NCBI GenBank assembly: GCA_934654515.1
Contig: CAKUGA010000067.1
Span: 1 to 5,517 of the forward strand
From: an uncultured Collinsella sp.
Lineage (GTDB): Bacteria; Actinomycetota; Coriobacteriia; Coriobacteriales; Coriobacteriaceae
Direction: 5' to 3'
Length of the DNA: 5,517 nt
The notes beneath the pieces are model-generated. The model was not told the DNA's origin and did not search any database. It saw nothing but the letters and a program-made list of their open reading frames with translations. The translations under genes were made by a program, and so were the position numbers. Shown one piece after another: positions 1 through 3,609 of the stretch (its first letter is position 1; each line of letters opens with the position of its first letter).

Positions 1-440
1 CCGATCTGGCGCATGTCGACGCGAATGTGCAGCGTCGAGGACAGATCCTTGACGAGCTGGCGAAAATCGACGCGCTCCTCGGCCGCAAAGTAGAACACGG
101 CCTTCTCGCCGCCAAACAGGTACTCGACGCCGACCGGCTTCATCTCGAGGTCGAGCTCCTTGACCAGGCGGCGGAAATCGACCATGGCCTCGTCGCCCTG
201 GATGGCCAGGTCGTCGGCAAGCTGCAAATCGATGTCACTCGCCACGCGCAGCACGGGCTTGAGCGGCTGGCCGATCTCGTCCTGCGGCACCTCGAAGGGA
301 TCGGCCGTGACCAGGCCGATCTCGGTTCCGCGCTCGGTGGAACAGATAGCGTAATCCGCCTCGAGGATATCCAGATCCTGCGGGTCGAACCACAGGTCGC
401 GCGAGGCGTAGGTAAACTTAACGGGTACGACTAACGGCAT
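1..440 (-). CDS. ricT: PSP1-domain protein, RicT (YaaT)-like, 3' end outside window
   Basis: Reading leftwards from ATG 440-438, 146 residues are visible before the window ends, so the C-terminus is missing. The protein begins MPLVVPVKFTYASRDLWFDP, the usual opening of PSP1/RicT proteins. It continues with an ERGTEIGLV segment and then the family's best-conserved block (about residues 107-146), with YLFGGEKAVFYFAAEERVDF followed by RQLVKDLSSTLHIRVDMRQI. The Cys-rich stretch that normally follows would lie beyond position 1. In Bacillus subtilis RicT works with RicA and RicF to promote RNase Y-dependent RNA maturation, and affects sporulation, competence and biofilm formation; whether that role holds here is unknown. 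The start overlaps the holB stop by 10 bases (431-440), and a Shine-Dalgarno AGGAAGG lies at 454-448 with a 7-base spacer, so translation is probably coupled to holB. Family assignment is secure; the symbol is by homology. Confidence 0.88.
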   Translation of the reverse strand, partial: MPLVVPVKFTYASRDLWFDPQDLDILEADYAICSTERGTEIGLVTADPFEVPQDEIGQPLKPVLRVASDIDLQLADDLAIQGDEAMVDFRRLVKELDLEMKPVGVEYLFGGEKAVFYFAAEERVDFRQLVKDLSSTLHIRVDMRQI

Positions 441-1558
441 TTCAGTGCCTTCCTGATATCGAACAGCATGACCTCGATGGCCAGCTGGGGAGTAACATTT
501 CTGGCGATGTTGCGCTCGGCGGTCGCGACCGCCTCGAGCGCCTGGGTGGCACCCGCAACATTGGTCGCGGCGGCAAGCCGACCGATCGTGTCGCGCACAT
601 CCTCGTTCACCACGTCGGCTGCCTCGTCCTGAAGTGTCAGCAGCACGTCGCGCATGAGCGTCCGCGCGCTCGCCAGCGCTTCCATGATACCCGAACGCTC
701 GCGCGCGTTGAGTTCGCGCTTGTTGCGGTCCTCAAGCTGCTTCAATGCTCCACGCGACAGGTAGTCGGCGTTTTGCTCGAGTACCTTTTCCTGCGTGGAC
801 TTGACCTCGGCGAGCGGCGCCTTAACGGCGACAATGAGCGACTTGGCGCGACTGAGCACGTCGGCCTCGTCGGCGGCAATGAGTGAGTCGATGGCACGAA
901 CCATCTGACGGCGGGCGTCCTGGCGCTCGGCGCTCTTAAGAAACTCGATGCCGCGTGTGGGGCTTCCCGCCACGGCGACCGCCATGCGGCAACGCGTCGG
1001 GTCCTGACCGGTGGCGCGGCTCACGGCCTGCGCGGCGACGGCGGGCGATACCAGCCGAAACGGCACGCACTGGCAACGACTCACGATAGTGGGCAGCATC
1101 ACGTCGGCCGAGGTACCCAACAGGATGAACATGACGCCCTCGGGCGGCTCCTCGAGCGTTTTGAGCAGCGCGTTGGCGGTGTTGGCGCGCAGCTGCTCGG
1201 CACGGTCGATGATGTAGACCTTTGCCTTGGCGCGGATGGGCGCCAGCGGCACGTCGTCGAGCAGCTCGCGGGTCTGGGCGATGAGGTAACCCGTGGCGCT
1301 CTCGGGCGTGTAATAGTGCACGTCGGGATGCGTATGCCGAGCAACGCGCACGCAGCTGTCGCATGCGCCGCAGCCGTCCTGCTCGCACAGGAAGGCTTGG
1401 GCGAGCGCCCACGCGGCGTCGAGCTTGCCCGCGCCGGGCGCGCCCAAAAACAGATAGGCGTGCGATGCGCGACCGCTAGCGACGGCATTGGTCAAAAAGT
1501 CGCGCACGCGCTCTTGGGTGTCGAGCTTGGCCAGCAGGCTTGCCTGAGCGGGGGCCAT
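431..1558 (-). CDS. holB: DNA polymerase III subunit delta' (clamp loader)
   Basis: This 375-residue protein is a clamp-loader AAA+ subunit, part of the complex that opens the sliding clamp and loads it on primed DNA. Motifs in order are HAYLFLGAPGAGKL (Walker A region, residues 33-46), a four-Cys zinc module (C58, C63, C66, C69), VYIIDRAEQL (Walker B region, 114-123), the NALLKTLEEPPE segment (129-140) and IVSRCQ with the SRC motif (160-162). The C-terminal part is helical, as in the family. The invariant Ser/Thr after the Walker A Lys is Leu46, and the Walker B acidic motif is the degenerate DRAE. This fits delta', which in well-studied systems is not the hydrolysing subunit, rather than DnaX. 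An upstream in-frame ATG at 1618 would overlap tmk by 59 bases. The start at 1558 is preferred because it has AAGGAGG at 1574-1568 and sits one base after the tmk stop. The zinc module, length and position between tmk and ricT support holB over dnaX. Confidence 0.92.
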   Translation of the reverse strand: MAPAQASLLAKLDTQERVRDFLTNAVASGRASHAYLFLGAPGAGKLDAAWALAQAFLCEQDGCGACDSCVRVARHTHPDVHYYTPESATGYLIAQTRELLDDVPLAPIRAKAKVYIIDRAEQLRANTANALLKTLEEPPEGVMFILLGTSADVMLPTIVSRCQCVPFRLVSPAVAAQAVSRATGQDPTRCRMAVAVAGSPTRGIEFLKSAERQDARRQMVRAIDSLIAADEADVLSRAKSLIVAVKAPLAEVKSTQEKVLEQNADYLSRGALKQLEDRNKRELNARERSGIMEALASARTLMRDVLLTLQDEAADVVNEDVRDTIGRLAAATNVAGATQALEAVATAERNIARNVTPQLAIEVMLFDIRKALKCR

Positions 1559-1559
1559 G

Positions 1560-2243
1560 TTACTCGGCCTCCTTGGCAAGCGCGGCGGCAACGGCTTCCT
1601 GCGGAATGTCGAGACCATACGCGCGAACCTGCTCGACCGTCTTCTCGAAGACTTCCTCGACGGTCGCAGTGGCGTCGATGAGCTTTACGCGGTCTTGCTC
1701 CTCGGCGGCAATGGCACAAAATCCCTGATAGACACGCTCCTGGAAGGCCATGCCCTTGGCCTCCATGCGATCGGTCGCACCGCGGGCCACCATGCGCAGC
1801 GCCGCCTGCTCGGGCGTGATGTGGTAGACGAGGGTGAGCGCCGGATGCGTGCCGGCGACCGCCAGGTTGTTCGCTTCGCGTACTATCTGGCGGTCGAGGC
1901 CATCGGCAAACGCCTGGTAGCAGGTCGTGGAATCGTAGAAGCGATCGCACAGGACCACCTTGCCGGCCGCAAGGGCGGGTGCGATGACCTCGTGCACCAG
2001 CTGGGCGCGCGCGGCCTCGTAGAGCAGCAGCTCGCAGGTATCGCCCATCGCCGTGTTGGCGGGATCGAGCAGCAGGGCGCGGATCTTTTCGCTAATGGCG
2101 GTGCCGCCCGGCTCGCGCAGGCTCACAACCTGGTAGCCGGCAAAGTCGAGCGCGCGGGCCAGCAGGCGCGCCTGCGTGGACTTGCCGGCGCCATCGACGC
2201 CCTCGAGCGTAATGAAGCTATGTTGAGCGGGCTCAAAAGCCAT
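1560..2243 (-). CDS. tmk: Thymidylate kinase (dTMP kinase)
   Basis: The enzyme phosphorylates dTMP to dTDP with ATP, an essential cytoplasmic step towards dTTP. Of the 227 residues, the P-loop GVDGAGKST is at 15-23, the REPGGT nucleotide-binding motif at 43-48, and the DRFYDST motif at 100-106. A lid region near 150-172 contains Arg154 and Arg159 (ARGATDRMEAKG) followed by FQERVYQGF. The length is slightly above the usual 205-215 because of an Ala/Glu-rich tail of about 15-20 residues (ending AVAAALAKEAE). ATG 2243 has the Shine-Dalgarno AGGAAGGGG at 2260-2252 with an 8-base spacer. The stop TAA (1562-1560) is one base from the holB ATG, and the holB ribosome-binding site lies inside the tmk C-terminal codons, so tmk is the first gene of a tmk-holB-ricT operon. 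All key motifs are intact and there is no competing identification. Confidence 0.96.
   Translation of the reverse strand: MAFEPAQHSFITLEGVDGAGKSTQARLLARALDFAGYQVVSLREPGGTAISEKIRALLLDPANTAMGDTCELLLYEAARAQLVHEVIAPALAAGKVVLCDRFYDSTTCYQAFADGLDRQIVREANNLAVAGTHPALTLVYHITPEQAALRMVARGATDRMEAKGMAFQERVYQGFCAIAAEEQDRVKLIDATATVEEVFEKTVEQVRAYGLDIPQEAVAAALAKEAE
1568..1574 (-). promoter_or_regulatory. Ribosome-binding site that fixes the holB start
   Basis: On the minus strand this reads AAGGAGG, a near-perfect Shine-Dalgarno, nine bases before ATG 1558-1556. It is inside the last codons of tmk and is the main reason for choosing 1558 over the upstream ATG at 1618. Confidence 0.85.
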
Positions 2244-2295
2244 GGGCGCAGCCCCTTCCTACAAGGCGCGTAAATGCAGATATATCAACCAAGCC

Positions 2296-2324
2296 ATGAT
2301 ACCCCAGTGCTCGGCGCGTCCCAA
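2296..2324 (-). promoter_or_regulatory. Predicted sigma-70-type promoter for the tmk-holB-ricT operon
   Basis: On the minus strand, TTGGGA (2324-2319, 4 of 6 match to TTGACA) and TATCAT (2301-2296, 5 of 6 match to TATAAT) are separated by exactly 17 bases. Transcription would start near 2289, giving a 5' leader of about 45 bases before the tmk ATG at 2243. The -35 box lies about 20 bases from the edge of the inverted repeat at 2344-2414. Because topA ends at its own terminator 1.3 kb away, with a plus-strand gene in between, this operon needs its own promoter here. Based on consensus matching only. Confidence 0.6.
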
Positions 2325-2343
2325 ATCCCACCTAGTAGCCTCC

Positions 2344-2414
2344 TAAGTTGCGGTGAAATAGGGACTGATTACAGCCCTGAGGCCACCAAACACTCCCTAT
2401 TTCACCGCAACTTA
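2344..2414. repeat. Long perfect inverted repeat, 21-bp arms, 29-base loop
   Basis: The left arm (2344-2364) begins TAAGTTGCGGTGAAATAGGG and the right arm (2394-2414) is its exact reverse complement over all 21 bases. The loop is 2365-2393. It lies between the divergent promoters of tmk and the zinc-ribbon gene, with neither arm followed by a T-tract, so it is not a typical terminator. It could be a dispersed palindromic repeat or a regulatory site; I cannot tell from one copy. There are no obvious target-site duplications at the ends. Confidence 0.9.
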
Positions 2415-2438
2415 TGATGGGGAGTTTTGGACGCTGGG

Positions 2439-2444
2439 TATAAT
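2439..2444 (+). promoter_or_regulatory. Predicted -10 box for the zinc-ribbon gene
   Basis: A perfect TATAAT lies 37 bases upstream of the ATG at 2482, so transcription would start near 2451 with a leader of about 30 bases. No good -35 hexamer is found at 16-18 bases: that position falls at about 2415-2422, directly against the right arm of the inverted repeat (ends 2414), and reads TGATGGGG. The promoter may therefore be weak or need an activator. Confidence 0.55.
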
Positions 2445-2469
2445 CGACGTATTGCATTGAAATGTGGCG

Positions 2470-2476
2470 AAAGGAG
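2470..2476 (+). promoter_or_regulatory. Ribosome-binding site that fixes the zinc-ribbon gene start
   Basis: AAAGGAG lies five bases before ATG 2482. The in-frame GTG at 2464 lies upstream of this site and would add six residues (MAKGVA) encoded by the Shine-Dalgarno itself, so ATG 2482 is chosen. Confidence 0.8.
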
Positions 2477-2481
2477 TGGCA

Positions 2482-3465
2482 ATGTCTCGGTATTGTGCCT
2501 CGTGCGGCAAGCTTCTTGCAGATGATGCCAAGTTCTGCACCTCGTGCGGTGCACCCGTTGAGCAATCGACCGCGAGCAACGATCAGCCCGCTTTTGAACA
2601 GACCGGCCCCCTTGATACGCCTCAAACCAAGGCGAACGACCCCCTCGTCTATCGCCCCGACCCCGCCGCAAGCCCCGTGTCGGTCGAAACCACGCAGCGC
2701 ATCCCTGTCGCGAGCGGCTCGCCTCAGCAGCAGCCGGCACCCGCATACGCGCCCGCTCAGTCGCAAGTGCCTGCTCCCAAAAAGAGCGGCACCGGACCAC
2801 TCGTCGCCGTTATCGTTGTGCTGGTGGCGATCATCATCGCCCTGGTCATCTTCTTTGTGATCAAACCGTTCGACAGCGCTTCCACGCAGACGACTGCCGA
2901 GGTAACCAAGCTGCACCATGACGTCGATGACGATGATCTAAAGCCCCTCGGCGACCCCAACAGCCTGTACGACGATGATGACGATGATGACGAGGATGGC
3001 GGCGAGGCAACCCTATCCGAGCAAAACCTCTACCGGCGACTGAACGAATACTACGATCTGCTCGAAGATCTCGACAGCCAGGTCCGCGCCTGCGCGCAGG
3101 CCTTCAACGGCAGCTATCTGGAAGAAGATCGCACCACCCGTCAAAATCTCGCCGACGTCGCCGAGCGCACGGAGGACACCATCGAGCAGTATTACGATAT
3201 CGTCGAGGACCTGGACGTCCCCACGAGCTCCAAGAACTACAGCTCCTGGAAGGACATCATCGCCCTGTACGACGACTTGGATCACCGCATCGACGCGATC
3301 TGCGATGCCTGGGAAATCAGCCTGAAATACGCCAAGCCCGCGGACCACAAGAATGAGATCGTGGCACCGCTGTCACGCGACAACGTGGCGGGCACCAATG
3401 ACAATAAGTACCGCCTAGATTTTGAGGAGCGCTATTCCGGCGCCAAACCCGTCGAGGTGAAGTAG
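2482..3465 (+). CDS. Zinc-ribbon single-pass membrane protein of unknown function
   Basis: I do not recognise a characterised family for the whole 327-residue protein. Residues 3-24 form a zinc ribbon (C5-x2-C8 and C19-x2-C22; YCASCGKLLADDAKFCTSCG), like those of many bacterial zinc_ribbon proteins. Residues 25-105 are a low-complexity Pro/Gln/Ala linker ending in Lys100-Lys101. Residues 107-127 are a hydrophobic helix. With the KK pair inside, the ribbon should be cytoplasmic and the rest outside the membrane. Residues 147-180 are half acidic (17 of 34), with seven consecutive Asp at 164-170. The remainder (about 180-327) is predicted helical, Tyr/Asp-rich, with the related segments YYDLLEDLD (190-198), YYDIVEDLD (237-245) and LYDDLD (262-267). 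The gene is transcribed alone, against the direction of its neighbours. A role as membrane-anchored sensor or envelope protein is only a guess. Confidence 0.85.
   Translation: MSRYCASCGKLLADDAKFCTSCGAPVEQSTASNDQPAFEQTGPLDTPQTKANDPLVYRPDPAASPVSVETTQRIPVASGSPQQQPAPAYAPAQSQVPAPKKSGTGPLVAVIVVLVAIIIALVIFFVIKPFDSASTQTTAEVTKLHHDVDDDDLKPLGDPNSLYDDDDDDDEDGGEATLSEQNLYRRLNEYYDLLEDLDSQVRACAQAFNGSYLEEDRTTRQNLADVAERTEDTIEQYYDIVEDLDVPTSSKNYSSWKDIIALYDDLDHRIDAICDAWEISLKYAKPADHKNEIVAPLSRDNVAGTNDNKYRLDFEERYSGAKPVEVK
2971..2997 (+). repeat. 9-bp tandem repeat encoding the poly-Asp run
   Basis: Two identical GACGATGAT units followed by GACGAGGAT (one change) encode seven Asp, Glu, Asp (residues 164-172) of the zinc-ribbon protein. 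Unit gain or loss would keep the reading frame and only change the length of the acidic stretch. Confidence 0.85.
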
Positions 3466-3483
3466 TCACTGGGCGCCCCAAAG

Positions 3484-3541
3484 CCGGCAGTTAGGGACGT
3501 TCCTAAACTGCCGGCAGAAAAGGAACGTCCCTAACTGCCGG
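3484..3541. repeat. Long perfect inverted repeat, 21-bp arms, with an internal competing arm
   Basis: The left arm (3484-3504, starts CCGGCAGTTAGGGACGTTCC) is exactly complementary to the right arm (3521-3541). The 16-base loop contains the palindrome CTGCCGGCAG (3508-3517). The segment CCTAAACTGCCGG (3502-3514) nearly duplicates CCTAACTGCCGG (3530-3541), so the left arm can pair either with it (12 bp, one bulge) or with the distal arm (21 bp). It is 18 bases after the stop of the zinc-ribbon gene and just before the terminator, so it would be in that gene's mRNA 3' end. No T-tract follows the hairpin directly. Confidence 0.9.
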
Positions 3542-3544
3542 ATA

Positions 3545-3582
3545 AAAGACGAGCGAGGATTTTGAGGTCCTCGCTCGTCTTT
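3545..3582. terminator. Bidirectional rho-independent terminator between convergent genes
   Basis: AAAGACGAGCGAGGA (3545-3559) and TCCTCGCTCGTCTTT (3568-3582) form a perfect 15-bp stem with an 8-base loop. On the plus strand the stem ends in TTTGTTTT (3580-3587), serving the zinc-ribbon gene. On the minus strand it ends in TTTTA (3547-3543), serving topA, whose stop codon is 28 bases upstream in its own direction. Confidence 0.9.
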
Positions 3583-3609
3583 GTTTTGGGTGATGTTTCG
3601 ACCGTACGG

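Noticed and set aside
27..434. Plus-strand open frame of 135 codons opposite ricT
   Set aside because: It is antisense to a clear PSP1-domain gene, shows no recognisable protein motif, and is expected from G/C-rich third codon positions.
1559..1618. Upstream ATG at 1618 as the holB start (20 extra residues)
   Set aside because: The extension MVSTFRRKPLPPRLPRRPSN is the shadow of the tmk C-terminus in another frame. The ATG at 1558 has a near-perfect Shine-Dalgarno and matches the usual HolB N-terminus.
2244..2254. Small hairpin GGGC-GCA-GCCC overlapping the tmk Shine-Dalgarno
   Set aside because: A four-base stem with a three-base loop is common by chance in G/C-rich DNA and is not enough to propose translational control.
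1557..2273. Plus-strand open frame of 238 codons opposite tmk
   Set aside because: It mirrors the tmk codons on the opposite strand; tmk has all its catalytic motifs and a good ribosome-binding site, while the antisense translation is low-complexity without family features.
2344..2414. The inverted repeat as a terminator for tmk or the zinc-ribbon gene
   Set aside because: It is upstream of both predicted promoters and has no T-tract on either side.
2332..2919. Minus-strand open frame of 195 codons across the inverted repeat and the 5' part of the zinc-ribbon gene
   Set aside because: It would be antisense to a gene with zinc ribbon, transmembrane helix and ribosome-binding site, runs through the palindrome, and looks like no protein family.
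2920..2997. Asp-rich segment as an EF-hand or dockerin calcium site
   Set aside because: The residues do not follow the DxDxDG loop with its downstream Glu at position 12; it is a homopolymeric acidic run.
2344..3541. The two long palindromes as terminal inverted repeats of one transposon carrying the zinc-ribbon gene
   Set aside because: The arms of the two elements are different sequences apart from a 7-base core, each palindrome is complete in itself, there is no transposase and no target duplication was seen.
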